Source: Pseudomonas sp. v388 (GTDB lineage Bacteria > Pseudomonadota > Gammaproteobacteria > Pseudomonadales > Pseudomonadaceae). Taken from it: a stretch of 64,000 nt of DNA. Within the stretch, counting starts at the first letter, position 1. Every line of letters begins with the position of its first letter. Below the pieces are notes generated by a model. That model was not told where the DNA came from and did not search any database. It saw only the letters and a list, made by a program, of their open reading frames with translations. The translations under genes and the position numbers were made by a program. Positions 15,789 to 25,320 of the stretch are shown here, one piece after another. Location of the stretch: positions 186,001 to 250,000 of the forward strand of contig NZ_RHQN01000007.1 in assembly GCF_003935425.1 (NCBI RefSeq). The letters are read 5' to 3'.

Positions 15789-17204
15789 TTAACGGATTTG
15801 CGGGCCGATGAATCGGCTGCGCGCTTGTATCTGCGAATCGGCGTCGTCCACATCCTTGAGGATGAAGGTGACTTCATTGGTGCTGGACGGCAACTTTTCC
15901 GGCGCGCTGGACAGCTCGACCGGCATGCTGACGATGTCGCCGGCCGCCACCCGGATTTCGCGCCGGCCTTGCAGCTTCAGGTCGGACAGCCCGGTGGCTT
16001 CCAGAATATAAGTGTGATCCACCTGATCCTTGTTCATGATCTTGAGGCTGTAGACGTTCTCGATCCGCCCCTCGGCGTTCTCACGGTACAGCACGCGGTC
16101 CTTGCTGACGTCGAAGCCCACCAGCGAGCGGGTCATGAACGCCGTTGTCAGCAGGCCGATCATCAGCAGTAACACCGCCGCATAGCCGAGCAGGCGTGGA
16201 CGCAGTTTATGAGTAACCTGGCCGGACAGATTGTGTTCGGTGGTGTAGCTGATCAGGCCGCGAGGGTAATTCATCTTGTCCATGACGGTGTCGCAGGCGT
16301 CGATGCAGGCCGCGCAGCCGATGCATTCCACCTGCAGGCCGTCGCGGATGTCGATGCCGGTCGGGCAGACCTGAACGCACAGGGTGCAATCGATGCAGTC
16401 GCCCAGGCCCTGCGCTTTGTAGTCCGCCTCTTTCTTGCGCGGCCCCCGCCGTTCTCCACGACGCGGGTCGTAGGAAACGATCAGTGTGTCCTTGTCGAAC
16501 ATGACGCTCTGGAACCGTGCATAAGGGCACATGTAGACGCAGACTTGTTCGCGCAGCCAGCCCGCATTGCCGTAAGTGGCCAGGGTGAAGAAGCCGACCC
16601 AGAAGTACGCCCAGCCGTCGGCCTGACCGGTGAACAGATCGATGCACAGTTCGCGGATCGGCGAGAAGTAGCCGACAAAGGTCAGCCCGGTGAGAAAGCC
16701 GATCAGCAGCCAGAGGCTGTGCTTGGCGGTCTTGCGGATCAGCTTGTGGGCGCTCATCGGGGCCTTGTCGAGTCTGATGCGCTGGTTGCGGTCACCTTCG
16801 GTGATCTTCTCGCACCACATGAAGATCCAGGTCCAGACGCTCTGCGGGCAGGTATAGCCGCACCAGACGCGCCCGGCGTAGACGGTGATGAAGAACAGCC
16901 CGAAGGCGGCGACGATCAGGATGCCCGACAGCAGGATGAAATCCTGCGGCCAGAAGGTGGCGCCGAAGATGTAGAACTTGCGCTCCGGCAGGTTCCACCA
17001 TACGGCCTGATGCCCGCCCCAGTTGAGCCAGACCGTGCCGAAGTAGATCAGGAACAGCAGCGCGCCGCCGACCATCCGCAGGTTGCGGAACAGACCCGTG
17101 AAAGAACGGGTGTAGATCTTTTCCCGCGAGGCATAGAGGTCAACGATCTCGCCGTCCTTTTTCGAAGGCGGGGTGACGTCGTGTACCGGAATCTGCTTGC
17201 TCAT
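15789..17204 (-). CDS. ccoG: CcoG cupric reductase / FixG-type ferredoxin membrane protein
   Basis: A 471-residue membrane protein with five or six helices, a periplasmic-side CGYTCPQSVW and VCVYMCPYARFQ cysteine pair, and two ferredoxin clusters CIDCTLCVQVCPTG and CIGCAACIDACDTV (about 269-305). A C-terminal FixG Ig-like domain follows (NVYSLKIMNKDQVDHTY). CcoG reduces Cu(II) to Cu(I) for cbb3 maturation. Start at 17204 (MSKQIPVHDV). In related Pseudomonas it follows ccoP1 directly; here a toxin-antitoxin pair lies between them. Confidence 0.95.
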   Translation of the reverse strand: MSKQIPVHDVTPPSKKDGEIVDLYASREKIYTRSFTGLFRNLRMVGGALLFLIYFGTVWLNWGGHQAVWWNLPERKFYIFGATFWPQDFILLSGILIVAAFGLFFITVYAGRVWCGYTCPQSVWTWIFMWCEKITEGDRNQRIRLDKAPMSAHKLIRKTAKHSLWLLIGFLTGLTFVGYFSPIRELCIDLFTGQADGWAYFWVGFFTLATYGNAGWLREQVCVYMCPYARFQSVMFDKDTLIVSYDPRRGERRGPRKKEADYKAQGLGDCIDCTLCVQVCPTGIDIRDGLQVECIGCAACIDACDTVMDKMNYPRGLISYTTEHNLSGQVTHKLRPRLLGYAAVLLLMIGLLTTAFMTRSLVGFDVSKDRVLYRENAEGRIENVYSLKIMNKDQVDHTYILEATGLSDLKLQGRREIRVAAGDIVSMPVELSSAPEKLPSSTNEVTFILKDVDDADSQIQARSRFIGPQIR

Positions 17205-17306
17205 CGGTGCGTCCCACGGCAGTGGAAATGTGCCTCGGCCGGTACGTGCCAACCGGGGTCAGAATCTGTTGCTTGCAGGGCTCATGATACGCCTGGCGTT
17301 ATACCT

Positions 17307-17349
17307 CAGGCTGCGACCTTTGGCCGCTTTCGGGACCGGCCGCAGCCTG
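17307..17349. repeat. REP-like hairpin between vapC and ccoG
   Basis: Nine-base perfect arms, CAGGCTGCG at 17307-17315 and CGCAGCCTG at 17341-17349, enclose a 25-base GC-rich loop that holds further short complementarity. It resembles a REP-type extragenic palindrome or a stable transcript end. There is no T-run, so an intrinsic terminator is not supported. Confidence 0.4.
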
Positions 17350-17364
17350 TGTGGATGATCTGGA

Positions 17365-17847
17365 TCAACGGACAGGTTGATTATGGCCCGCTTGTAGCTG
17401 CGGCGTGGGTTGATAATGCCCAGGCTGTTCATGCACCTGGCTGACCCAAGGGTTGAGCAGCGTCACTTTACAGTGTTCGAAATCCGCTACGTTGCGAGTC
17501 ACGACGGTCATGCGGTGAACCAGTGCGGTAGCGGCGATCAGCGCGTCGGTTTCGCTGCGAAAACCGGGAACAGGCAACTGGGCACAGCGCTTGGCGACGG
17601 CCGTGTCCACTGCCAGGATTCGCCCCGCGAACGCTTTGCAGACCTGGTGATCCAGCCAGGTTCTTAGCAACGCGCCCTGGGCCGGGTCCTGACGCTCGAC
17701 ACGCCGCACGCCGGTTTCCAGCTCCATGAGGGTGATGGCCGAGATGAACAGGCAAGAGTGCGCGTGCGATCTGGCCCAACTGATGACATGGCTGTCGGCG
17801 TTGCGTTTCCTGAGTTCGCAAATCACGTCGGTGTCGAGTAGAAACAT
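17365..17847 (-). CDS. vapC: VapC/FitB-type PIN-domain toxin
   Basis: A 160-residue PIN-domain ribonuclease. The acidic active-site residues are visible: D5/D7 in FLLDTDVICEL, E42 in LMELETG, D101 in ETDALIAATAL and D124 in TRNVADF. VapC/FitB toxins cleave RNA when freed from their antitoxin. Its ATG shares one base with the antitoxin stop (TGATG), so the two are co-translated. The protein runs about 20 residues past the usual PIN end. It sits inside the cbb3 cluster on the same strand, so cco transcripts may read through it. Confidence 0.88.
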   Translation of the reverse strand: MFLLDTDVICELRKRNADSHVISWARSHAHSCLFISAITLMELETGVRRVERQDPAQGALLRTWLDHQVCKAFAGRILAVDTAVAKRCAQLPVPGFRSETDALIAATALVHRMTVVTRNVADFEHCKVTLLNPWVSQVHEQPGHYQPTPQLQAGHNQPVR

Positions 17848-18098
17848 CAGCTCAGTTCCACTGGTCGCGAGGTCATGTTGACCCGTTGGGTATCGAAGTC
17901 GATGTCGGGCGTTTCCGGCATGCTCAGCAGGTCCACCACATTCAAGTGGCCGCCGGTCAGTGCCCGGTAGTCTTCGATTTTGATCAGCACAAAGGCCGGG
18001 CGGCCGCGGTCGGTGATGAAAACCGGGCCTTCTCGGGCGGCTTTCTTGGCGCCGCTGGTGTCCTGATTGAACTCGCGGCTGGAGAGAGTGGTAGTCAT
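17847..18098 (-). CDS. Phd/YefM-type antitoxin
   Basis: An 83-residue antitoxin. The N-terminal STTLSSREFNQD-like start, VFITDRGRPAFVLIKIEDYRAL and LSMPETPDIDFD toxin-binding tail match the Phd/YefM pattern. It neutralises the VapC toxin encoded next and normally represses the operon. The ATG at 18098 follows a strong ribosome binding site (GGGAGG); a longer frame upstream is not supported. The region upstream to ccoP1 (18099-18367) contains a perfect GCTACGTAGC palindrome at 18277-18286 that could be its operator. Confidence 0.88.
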   Translation of the reverse strand: MTTTLSSREFNQDTSGAKKAAREGPVFITDRGRPAFVLIKIEDYRALTGGHLNVVDLLSMPETPDIDFDTQRVNMTSRPVELS

Positions 18099-18367
18099 TG
18101 AACGAACCTCCCAGGGTGGATGGATATGCTGCAAAAGCGTTGGCGGCTGTGACGGCGCACTTGTCCGCGGAGACTGGCGTGCAGACGATGCAGATGGTTT
18201 GACTGCAGTGGCCCGGTCGCGGCCAGGCCCGTTCTTGAACAAGCGCCTCTGTGGGCGTGACAGCGAGGAAAGTCTAGCTACGTAGCAATGTGACTATCAG
18301 TAAGACAATTCGCTTTGGTATGTCAGAAGTGTCCTGATTTCAGCGTTCCAGACGTGGTTGCTACGCC

Positions 18368-19345
18368 TCATTCGCTGGGAGCCGGTTGTTCCTTGCGCGA
18401 CAGGCTATAAACGTAAGCCGCCAGCAGATGCACTTTGTCATTGCCTTGCATCGCTTCCTGAGCCGGCATCTGGCCCTGGCGTCCGTAGCGGATGGTTTGC
18501 TGAAGTTGTGAGAAGTTGGAGCCATAGATGTAGGCGGCCGGTAAGGTCAGATCCGGCGCGCCCATGGCCACGGTGCCCTTGGCATCCGCGCCGTGGCAGG
18601 CCACGCAGTTGGCGGCGAAGATCTTCTGCCCGGCGGCCGGGTCGGCCTTGGCGTCTTCGGGCAGTTTCCGGCCGCTGATGCCGCTGATCACAAACGCCGA
18701 GACATCCCGCACGCCTTGCTCGCCCAGTATTTCGCCCCAGGCAGGCATGACCGCATGGCGGCCGCCCAGGATGGTGGTCTTGATGGCCTGCGCTTCGCCA
18801 CCCCAGCGCCAGTAGTCATCGGTCAGGTTGGGGAAGCCGTAGGCGCCTTTGGCGTCCGAACCGTGGCACACCGAGCAGTTGGAAGCGAATAGACGACCGC
18901 CCATTTTCAGCGCTTGCGCGTCCTGGGCGACTTCTTCGATCGGCATGGCCGCGTAGCGGGCATAGATCGGGCCGAACCGGGATTCGGCGCGGGCCATTTC
19001 CTTTTCCCACTCATGAACGCCGGTCCAGCCGGTCCGGCCGTCGGCAAACTGCGTCTGCTTTTCGTTATCCACGTAGGCGTAGCCCGGCAGTAGTCCGCGC
19101 CAGTCGCCCAGGCCCGGATACAGCGCCAGATAGCCCAGGGAAAACACGATGGTGCCGATGAACAGCATGAACCACCAGCGGGGCAGCGGGTTGTCGTATT
19201 CCTCGATGCCGTCGAAGGAGTGGCCGACGGTTTCCTCGGTGGTTTCCTTGCGCTGGCCCTTTTGCGTGGCCAGCAGCAGCCAGGTCAGGGCGATGATCGT
19301 GCCCAGCGTCAGCACTGTGACGTACAGGCTCCAGAAGATGCTCAT
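18368..19345 (-). CDS. ccoP1: CcoP1, diheme cytochrome c subunit of cbb3 oxidase
   Basis: A 325-residue subunit. It has two N-terminal membrane helices (residues 5-27 and 56-78) joined by the [19 protein letters not shown] loop, then two c-type heme sites CSVCH (157-161) and CVACH (247-251), with likely axial methionines in MPAWGE and GQMPAQ. It passes electrons from cytochrome c to CcoO. It carries a short insertion ([15 protein letters not shown]) absent from CcoP2. It overlaps the ccoQ1 stop by ATGA. In P. aeruginosa the copy next to ccoG is cco1, which sets the numbering used here. Confidence 0.95.
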   Translation of the reverse strand: MSIFWSLYVTVLTLGTIIALTWLLLATQKGQRKETTEETVGHSFDGIEEYDNPLPRWWFMLFIGTIVFSLGYLALYPGLGDWRGLLPGYAYVDNEKQTQFADGRTGWTGVHEWEKEMARAESRFGPIYARYAAMPIEEVAQDAQALKMGGRLFASNCSVCHGSDAKGAYGFPNLTDDYWRWGGEAQAIKTTILGGRHAVMPAWGEILGEQGVRDVSAFVISGISGRKLPEDAKADPAAGQKIFAANCVACHGADAKGTVAMGAPDLTLPAAYIYGSNFSQLQQTIRYGRQGQMPAQEAMQGNDKVHLLAAYVYSLSRKEQPAPSE

Positions 19346-19533
19346 GACTTATTGCTCCCGGCGTCCTCGGCCTGCTGCATCTTGCGCGCCGCTTCCGGGT
19401 CGTCGGCGAACGGCAGCATGGTCGCGTCGTCGAACTCGGCCTTGCGCCTGGGGCTGAACACCCACAGGGCCAGACCGATGAAGGCAATCATCACTACCAG
19501 CGTGCCCAGCCCTCGAATCATTCCGATATCCAT
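19342..19533 (-). CDS. ccoQ1: CcoQ1, small cbb3 oxidase subunit
   Basis: A 63-residue protein with one membrane helix ([18 protein letters not shown]) and a charged tail with [15 protein letters not shown], typical of CcoQ, which stabilises the cbb3 complex. The ATG at 19533 (MDIGMIRG) matches the CcoQ2 start MDIGDLRG; a GTG three codons earlier overlaps ccoO1 and is less likely. Confidence 0.9.
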   Translation of the reverse strand: MDIGMIRGLGTLVVMIAFIGLALWVFSPRRKAEFDDATMLPFADDPEAARKMQQAEDAGSNKS

Positions 19534-19538
19534 GACGG

Positions 19539-20147
19539 TCACCGTTTGCTCTTGATCAGGGTGCCCAGGCCTTGCAGGTAGGCCACCAGCGCATCCATCT
19601 CGGTCTTGCCGGCCACGGCGGCGGCAGCGCCGGCGATGTCTTCGTCGGTGTAGGGCGTGCCCAGCGTGCGCAGCACTTCCAGTTTCTTCGCCGTCTGTTT
19701 GCCGTCCAGCAGCTTCTCGACCAGGAACGGATAGGCCGGCATTTTCGACTCCGGCACTACGTTGCGCGGGTTATACAGGTGGGCGCGGTGCCAGTCGTCC
19801 GAGTAACGCCCGCCGACCCGCGCCAGATCCGGCCCGGTGCGCTTGGAGCCCCAGAGGAACGGGTGATCCCAGACGCTTTCGCCAGCCACCGAATAATGGC
19901 CGTAACGCTCGGTTTCGGCGCGGAACGGGCGGATCATCTGCGAGTGGCACCCGACGCAGCCGTTGGCGATATAGACGTCGCGGCCTTCCACTTCCAGGGC
20001 GGTGCGTGGCTTCATGCCCTCGATGGGCCGCGTGGTCACGTCCTGGAAGAACAGCGGCACGATCTGCGTCAGGCCTCCAATGCTGACTGCGATGACCATG
20101 AAAAAAGCCAGCAGTCCGATGTTGCGCTCCAGCGTTTCGTGCTTCAT
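19539..20147 (-). CDS. ccoO1: CcoO1, monoheme cytochrome c subunit of cbb3 oxidase
   Basis: A 202-residue membrane-anchored cytochrome c. One N-terminal helix ([23 protein letters not shown]) is followed by the heme c site [12 protein letters not shown] (64-68) and an axial-ligand region around [10 protein letters not shown]. It relays electrons from CcoP to the CcoN active site. The start shares one base with the ccoN1 stop (TGATG), which fixes it at 20147. The protein is nearly identical to CcoO2 through the middle. Confidence 0.95.
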   Translation of the reverse strand: MKHETLERNIGLLAFFMVIAVSIGGLTQIVPLFFQDVTTRPIEGMKPRTALEVEGRDVYIANGCVGCHSQMIRPFRAETERYGHYSVAGESVWDHPFLWGSKRTGPDLARVGGRYSDDWHRAHLYNPRNVVPESKMPAYPFLVEKLLDGKQTAKKLEVLRTLGTPYTDEDIAGAAAAVAGKTEMDALVAYLQGLGTLIKSKR

Positions 20148-21589
20148 CAATGCGCTCCTGCCCCGACAATCTGTGCCGCGTCTTCGGCTTCCTTGGGATC
20201 GGACGCCTGCACGGTGCGCCAGACGTTGTAGGCCATCAGCAGCATGCCGCTGGCGAAGAACGCACCGCCGATGGCGCGCACGATGTAGCCTGGGTGACTG
20301 GCCTGCAGCGCTTCGACGAAGGAGTAGGTGAGCGTGCCGTCATCGTTGATCGCCCGCCACATCAAGCCTTGGGTAATGCCGTTGACCCACATCGAGGCGA
20401 TGTACAGCACGGTGCCGATGGTGGCCAGCCAGAAGTGCGCGTTGATCAGGCCGATGCTATGCATCTGCGCACGCCCGAAGACTTTCGGAATCATGTGGTA
20501 CACCGCGCCGATGGAGATCATCGCCACCCAGCCCAAGGCACCGGCGTGGACGTGGCCGATGGTCCAGTCGGTGTAGTGGGACAGCGAGTTGACGGTCTTG
20601 ATCGCCATCATCGGGCCTTCGAACGTCGACATGCCGTAGAACGCCAGCGACACCACCAGAAAGCGCAGGATCGGGTCGGTACGCAACTTATGCCAGGCGC
20701 CCGACAGGGTCATCATGCCGTTGATCATCCCGCCCCAGCTGGGCGCCAGCAGGATGATCGACATGACCATGCCCAACGACTGCGCCCAGTCCGGCAGCGC
20801 GGTGTAATGCAGATGGTGCGGACCGGCCCAGATGTACAGGGTGATCAGCGCCCAGAAGTGGACGATGGATAATCGGTACGAATAGATCGGCCGTTCGGCC
20901 TGCTTGGGCACGAAGTAGTACATCATCCCCAGAAAGCCGGTCGTCAGGAAAAAACCTACGGCGTTGTGGCCGTACCACCACTGGATCATGGCGTCGGTGG
21001 CCCCGGAATAGGCCGAATAGGATTTGAACAGGCTGACCGGCAACGACATGTGGTTGACGATGTGCAGCATGGCGGTCACGACGATGAACGCGCCGTAGAA
21101 CCAGTTTCCGACATAGATGTGCTTGGTCTTGCGCTTGACGATGGTGCCGAAGAACACTGCACCGTAGGTGATCCAGACGATGGCCAGCAGGATCGCGATG
21201 GGCCATTCCAGTTCGGCGTATTCCTTGGTGGTGGTGTAGCCCATCGGCAGAGTGATGATTGCGCTGACGATCACCGCCTGCCATCCCCAGAACGAGAACG
21301 CCGCCAGGCCATCGGAAATCAGCCGCGCCTGACAGGTCCGTTGCACCACGTAGTAAGACGTGGCGAACAGCGCGCAACCGCCGAAGGCGAAGATCACCAG
21401 GTTGGTATGCAGCGGTCGCAGGCGGCCGAAGGTGGTCCATTCCAGATCGAAGTTCAGCTCCGGCCAGACCAGCTGGCAGGCAATGAAGACGCCCAGCACC
21501 ATGCCCAGGATTCCCCAGACGACGGTCATGATGGCGAACTGGCGGACAACCTTGTAGTTGTAGGCGGTCGGGCTGGTTACAGTGCTCAT
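20147..21589 (-). CDS. ccoN1: CcoN1, catalytic subunit of cbb3 cytochrome oxidase
   Basis: A 480-residue heme-copper oxidase subunit with about 12 membrane helices. It reduces oxygen to water at a heme b3/CuB centre. Visible ligand regions include [12 protein letters not shown] (heme b histidine), [12 protein letters not shown] (CuB), [15 protein letters not shown] (CuB His pair) and [14 protein letters not shown] (heme histidines). I chose ATG at 21589 ([14 protein letters not shown]); the longer frame begins with a GTG four codons earlier. The C-terminal half is almost identical to CcoN2, while the N-terminal part diverges more. Confidence 0.96.
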   Translation of the reverse strand: MSTVTSPTAYNYKVVRQFAIMTVVWGILGMVLGVFIACQLVWPELNFDLEWTTFGRLRPLHTNLVIFAFGGCALFATSYYVVQRTCQARLISDGLAAFSFWGWQAVIVSAIITLPMGYTTTKEYAELEWPIAILLAIVWITYGAVFFGTIVKRKTKHIYVGNWFYGAFIVVTAMLHIVNHMSLPVSLFKSYSAYSGATDAMIQWWYGHNAVGFFLTTGFLGMMYYFVPKQAERPIYSYRLSIVHFWALITLYIWAGPHHLHYTALPDWAQSLGMVMSIILLAPSWGGMINGMMTLSGAWHKLRTDPILRFLVVSLAFYGMSTFEGPMMAIKTVNSLSHYTDWTIGHVHAGALGWVAMISIGAVYHMIPKVFGRAQMHSIGLINAHFWLATIGTVLYIASMWVNGITQGLMWRAINDDGTLTYSFVEALQASHPGYIVRAIGGAFFASGMLLMAYNVWRTVQASDPKEAEDAAQIVGAGAH

Positions 21590-22021
21590 TTCAGATCCCA
21601 CGGTCAGGTCATTCTTGTGGTAAACCCGGACGCAGGCACCGGCATACGGTGTTGCCGGTCTTGATGCTGCGGCCCTCGGACACGTTTGCAGGTCGGCTGC
21701 TACAGCCGGCCGGTGTCAGAGCGGACCGAAAAAGCGGGGGCAGGTCGACGGAACCAGGGCACCAGCGTGTCGGCGGCGGCCTGCGGGGTGATCGAACAGG
21801 CGAATCAAGCCTGTTGAAGAGGGCTGGGCACGCGCATCGGACACATTCTTTTCGTTCGACCTGTGACCAGCGATAGCCAGTCCACTGACGCGAAGCTTAG
21901 TCCCGAAACAGGGGTGTGGGAAGACGTCGGGAATGCGGGTGCGACACTTGGTCGCAGGCTCGGGAAAATGCCGCACCCTGTTGCGGGGTGCGGCATTTGG
22001 AAGTACCACCGGGTCAAGGCG
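21590..22021. promoter_or_regulatory. Intergenic region between the two cco operons
   Basis: About 430 bases with no convincing gene. It holds the cco2 terminator hairpin (listed separately) and, in the ccoN1 leader, a 7-bp inverted repeat at 21638-21659 (ACCGGCA and TGCCGGT) that may fold in the mRNA. I searched it for an ANR/FNR-type box (TTGA-N6-TCAA) and found none. That fits the known picture that cco1 is expressed without ANR in P. aeruginosa. Confidence 0.45.
21965..21998 (-). terminator. Intrinsic terminator after ccoP2
   Basis: A 13-bp perfect stem (21966-21978 and 21986-21998, containing ATGCCGCACCC) with a 7-base loop. It ends in TTTT on the minus strand, about 24 bases past the ccoP2 stop codon. 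It should end most cco2 transcription before ccoN1, so the two oxidase operons can be controlled separately. Confidence 0.85.
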
Positions 22022-22972
22022 TTACTGCGACGGCTTTTCCTCTTTGTGGAGTTGATCAGGACTCCTGGAAAGGCTGTACACATAGGCGGCCAGCACTTGC
22101 ACTTTGTCATTGCCCAGCAAATCGGCCTGAGCAGGCATATGACCCTGGCGACCAAGACGAATGGTCTGTTGCAGCTGTGCAAGGCTGGTGCCGTAGATGT
22201 AACCACCCGGTTGTGTGAGGTTAGGGGCGCCCATCGCCTCGACACCGGTACCGGTAGAGCCATGACAGGCTACGCAAGTCGAACTGAACACTTGCTGTCC
22301 GGCGGCCAGGTCCGCGGTGTTGTCAGCCGGCAGTGGCAGGCCGGCCAGATGGTAGCGGACATAAGCGGCGACATTCTTTACGCCTGCCTCGCCGATCACC
22401 GCGCCCCATGCCGGCATGGCCGCGACGCGGCCAGTCATGAGGGTGGCCTTGATAGTGTCGGCATGGCCGCCCCAACGCCAGTTGGTATCGGTGAGGTTGG
22501 GGAAACCGTAGCCACCCTTGGCGTCGGAGCCATGGCACACCGAGCAGTTGGAAGCGAACAGCCGGGCGCCCATCTTCAGCGCCTGCGGGTCCTGAGCCAC
22601 TTGCTCCACCGGCATGGCGGCGAACCGGGCGAAGATCGGGCCGAATCTGGCGTTGGCCTTGGCCATTTCCTTTTCCCACTCATGGGCGCCGGTCCAGCCC
22701 TCTTCGTAGCCGGGAAGCAGGCCTTTCCAGTTGCCCAGGCCCGGATAGAGGACCAGGTAACCGACGGCGAACACCAGCGTCCCGGCGAACAGCATGAACC
22801 ACCACTGCGGCAGCGGGTTGTCGTACTCCTCGATGCCGTCGAAGCTGTGGCCCATGGTCTGGTCGGTGCTGCCCCTGGTTTCGCCCTTGCGGGTGGCAAC
22901 CAGCAACCACGCCAGGCCGATCAGGCTGCCCAGGGTCAGCACACTGATGTAAATACTCCAGAAGGTGGTCAT
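22022..22972 (-). CDS. ccoP2: CcoP2, diheme cytochrome c subunit of second cbb3 oxidase
   Basis: A 316-residue subunit with two N-terminal membrane helices, [19 protein letters not shown], and heme c sites CSVCH (143-147) and CVACH (233-237). Its loop before the first heme is shorter than in CcoP1 ([17 protein letters not shown]). Its start overlaps the ccoQ2 stop (ATGA). It is the last gene of the cco2 operon and is followed by a strong terminator. Position farther from ccoG makes it the cco2 copy by P. aeruginosa convention. Confidence 0.95.
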   Translation of the reverse strand: MTTFWSIYISVLTLGSLIGLAWLLVATRKGETRGSTDQTMGHSFDGIEEYDNPLPQWWFMLFAGTLVFAVGYLVLYPGLGNWKGLLPGYEEGWTGAHEWEKEMAKANARFGPIFARFAAMPVEQVAQDPQALKMGARLFASNCSVCHGSDAKGGYGFPNLTDTNWRWGGHADTIKATLMTGRVAAMPAWGAVIGEAGVKNVAAYVRYHLAGLPLPADNTADLAAGQQVFSSTCVACHGSTGTGVEAMGAPNLTQPGGYIYGTSLAQLQQTIRLGRQGHMPAQADLLGNDKVQVLAAYVYSLSRSPDQLHKEEKPSQ

Positions 22973-23184
22973 GGCTGGCTGCTCCGCACGCCGGGTTGCT
23001 CTGTTTCAGGGTTCGCTTCGGCTTTCGGCTCGTCGGCAGGCGCCTGCGGTTCGTCCGCGAAAGGTGCCATGCGCGCCTCGGCGAAGTCCGAATGGCGTTT
23101 GCTGCTGGATACCCAGAGGGACATCCCGATGAAGGCGATCGCCACGATCAAGGTGCCGAGGCCGCGCAAGTCTCCAATATCCAT
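22969..23184 (-). CDS. ccoQ2: CcoQ2, small cbb3 oxidase subunit
   Basis: A 71-residue protein with one membrane helix ([17 protein letters not shown]), then a charged segment with MAPFADEP. It matches CcoQ1 in the N-terminal 45 residues but has its own proline- and glutamate-rich tail ([21 protein letters not shown]). CcoQ stabilises the CcoNOP complex. It starts five bases after ccoO2. Confidence 0.9.
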   Translation of the reverse strand: MDIGDLRGLGTLIVAIAFIGMSLWVSSSKRHSDFAEARMAPFADEPQAPADEPKAEANPETEQPGVRSSQP

Positions 23185-23188
23185 GGCG

Positions 23189-23797
23189 TTACCTCTTGCT
23201 CTTGATGGAAGTGCCGAGCACTTGCAGGTAGGCGACCAGCGCGTCCATTTCGGTCTTGCCCTTGAGGCTGGCGACGGCGCCTTCGAGGTCGGCGTCGGTG
23301 TACGGCACGCCGAGGGTGCGCAGGGCGCGCAGCTTGGCTTCGGTGAAGCGGCTGTCCACCTGGGCGGTCACCAGCCACGGATAAGCAGGCATTTTCGACT
23401 CGGGAACCACGTTGCGCGGGTTGTACAGGTGGGCGCGGTGCCAGTCGTCCGAGTAGCGTGCGCCAACCCGGGCCAGGTCCGGGCCGGTACGCTTGGAACC
23501 CCAGAGGAACGGGTGGTCCCAGACGCTTTCCCCGGCCACCGAGTAGTGACCGTAGCGTTCGGTTTCGGCGCGGAACGGGCGGATCATCTGCGAGTGGCAA
23601 CCCACGCAGCCTTCGCGGATATAAATGTCGCGACCTTCCAGTTGCAGCGCGGTGTACGGCTTCATGCCTTCGACCGGCGTGTGGGTGACGTCCTGAAAGA
23701 ACAGTGGAACGATCTGGGTCAGGCCGCCGATGCTGACGGCCAGCACCATCAGGATCATCAGCAGGGTGACGTTTTTCTCGATGACTTCATGGTTCAT
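23189..23797 (-). CDS. ccoO2: CcoO2, monoheme cytochrome c subunit of second cbb3 oxidase
   Basis: A 202-residue membrane-anchored cytochrome with one helix and heme site CVGCH at 64-68, the same length as CcoO1. The segment from [19 protein letters not shown] to [15 protein letters not shown] is identical or nearly so to CcoO1, while the N-terminal helix and the region from residue 145 differ. It lies about 10 bases after ccoN2, in the usual NOQP order. Confidence 0.95.
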   Translation of the reverse strand: MNHEVIEKNVTLLMILMVLAVSIGGLTQIVPLFFQDVTHTPVEGMKPYTALQLEGRDIYIREGCVGCHSQMIRPFRAETERYGHYSVAGESVWDHPFLWGSKRTGPDLARVGARYSDDWHRAHLYNPRNVVPESKMPAYPWLVTAQVDSRFTEAKLRALRTLGVPYTDADLEGAVASLKGKTEMDALVAYLQVLGTSIKSKR

Positions 23798-23807
23798 GGT
23801 CAGGTCC

Positions 23808-25229
23808 TCAAGCCATCTGCGCGGCGGCGATTTCAGCAGGACTGCAAGCCCGCACGGTGCGCCAGGTATTCCAGGCCATCAGCAACATGCCCAGCAGGAA
23901 AATCGCGCCGCCGATCAGGCGCACGATGAAACCAGGATGGCTGGCCTGCAGCGCTTCGACGAAGGAATAAGTGAGCGTGCCGTCATCGTTGATGGCTCGC
24001 CACATCAAGCCTTGGGTGATGCCGTTGACCCACATCGAGGCGATGTACAGCACGGTGCCGATGGTGGCCAGCCAGAAGTGGGCGTTGATCAACCCGATGC
24101 TGTGCATCTGCGGGCGACCGAAGACGTTGGGGATCATGTGGTACAGCGCGCCGATGGAAATCATCGCCACCCAGCCCAAGGCGCCGGCGTGCACGTGGCC
24201 GATGGTCCAGTCGGTGTAGTGGGACAGCGAGTTGACGGTCTTGATCGCCATCATCGGCCCTTCGAAGGTCGACATGCCATAGAACGCCAGCGACACCACC
24301 AGGAAGCGCAGGATCGGGTCGCTGCGCAATTTATGCCAGGCGCCCGAGAGGGTCATCATGCCGTTGATCATCCCGCCCCAGCTGGGCGCCAGCAACACCA
24401 GCGACATCACCATCCCCAGCGACTGCGCCCAGTCCGGCAGCGCGGTGTAATGCAAATGGTGCGGACCGGCCCAGATGTACAGGGTGATCAGCGCCCAGAA
24501 GTGGACGATGGACAGTCGGTACGAGTACACCGGCCGTTCGGCCTGCTTGGGCACGAAGTAATACATCATCCCCAGAAAGCCTGCGGTCAGGAAAAAACCT
24601 ACTGCGTTGTGGCCGTACCACCATTGCACCATCGCATCGGTCGCGCCTGCGTACAGCGAATAGGACTTGGTCAGGCTGACCGGCAATTCCAGATTGTTGA
24701 CGATGTGCAGCAGTGCCACGGTCAGGATGAACGCACCGAAGAACCAGTTCCCCACGTAAATATGCTTGGTCGTGCGGCGGGCCACGGTGCCGAAGAACAC
24801 CACGGCATACGCGACCCAGACCACGGCGATCAGGATGTCGATGGGCCATTCCAGTTCGGCGTATTCCTTGGATGTGGTGTAGCCCAGCGGCAGGGTGATG
24901 GCCGCCAGCACGATCACCAGTTGCCAGCCCCAGAACGTGAACGCCGCCAGCCTGGGCAGGAACAGGCGGGTCTGGCAGGTGCGCTGCACCGAATAATAAG
25001 AACTGGCGAACAGCGCACAACCGCCGAAGGCAAAGATCACCGCGTTGGTGTGCAACGGGCGCAGGCGGCCGAAGCTTGTCCAGGGCAGGTCGAAGTTGAG
25101 TTGCGGCCATACCAGCTGCGCGGCCAGGAAAACGCCCAGTCCCATCCCGACAATCCCCCAGATCACCGTCATAATGACGAACTGGCGGACCACCTGATAG
25201 TTATAGGCGGGGCTATGAGTTGTGTTCAT
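23808..25229 (-). CDS. ccoN2: CcoN2, catalytic subunit of second cbb3 cytochrome oxidase
   Basis: A 473-residue heme-copper oxidase subunit carrying the same ligand motifs as CcoN1 ([36 protein letters not shown]). Start ATG at 25229 ([17 protein letters not shown]). It is the first gene of the cco2 operon. A candidate ANR box lies at 25346-25359, placing it about 120 bp upstream, which would give low-oxygen induction as known for cco2 in P. aeruginosa. Confidence 0.96.
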   Translation of the reverse strand: MNTTHSPAYNYQVVRQFVIMTVIWGIVGMGLGVFLAAQLVWPQLNFDLPWTSFGRLRPLHTNAVIFAFGGCALFASSYYSVQRTCQTRLFLPRLAAFTFWGWQLVIVLAAITLPLGYTTSKEYAELEWPIDILIAVVWVAYAVVFFGTVARRTTKHIYVGNWFFGAFILTVALLHIVNNLELPVSLTKSYSLYAGATDAMVQWWYGHNAVGFFLTAGFLGMMYYFVPKQAERPVYSYRLSIVHFWALITLYIWAGPHHLHYTALPDWAQSLGMVMSLVLLAPSWGGMINGMMTLSGAWHKLRSDPILRFLVVSLAFYGMSTFEGPMMAIKTVNSLSHYTDWTIGHVHAGALGWVAMISIGALYHMIPNVFGRPQMHSIGLINAHFWLATIGTVLYIASMWVNGITQGLMWRAINDDGTLTYSFVEALQASHPGFIVRLIGGAIFLLGMLLMAWNTWRTVRACSPAEIAAAQMA

Positions 25230-25320
25230 TCAAGTGTGTTTCCCATCCAGCTTGGTCGGGGGCCACTGCGCGCGGTTATAGCTCCGGGTTCGTGGCGGAT
25301 TCATCAAAAGCGAGGCAAGC

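Noticed and set aside
21590-22021. ANR box for cco1
   Set aside because: No TTGA-N6-TCAA match was found in the region. The closest strings (TTGATGCTGC, and GAATCAAGC with distant GATC) have wrong spacing.
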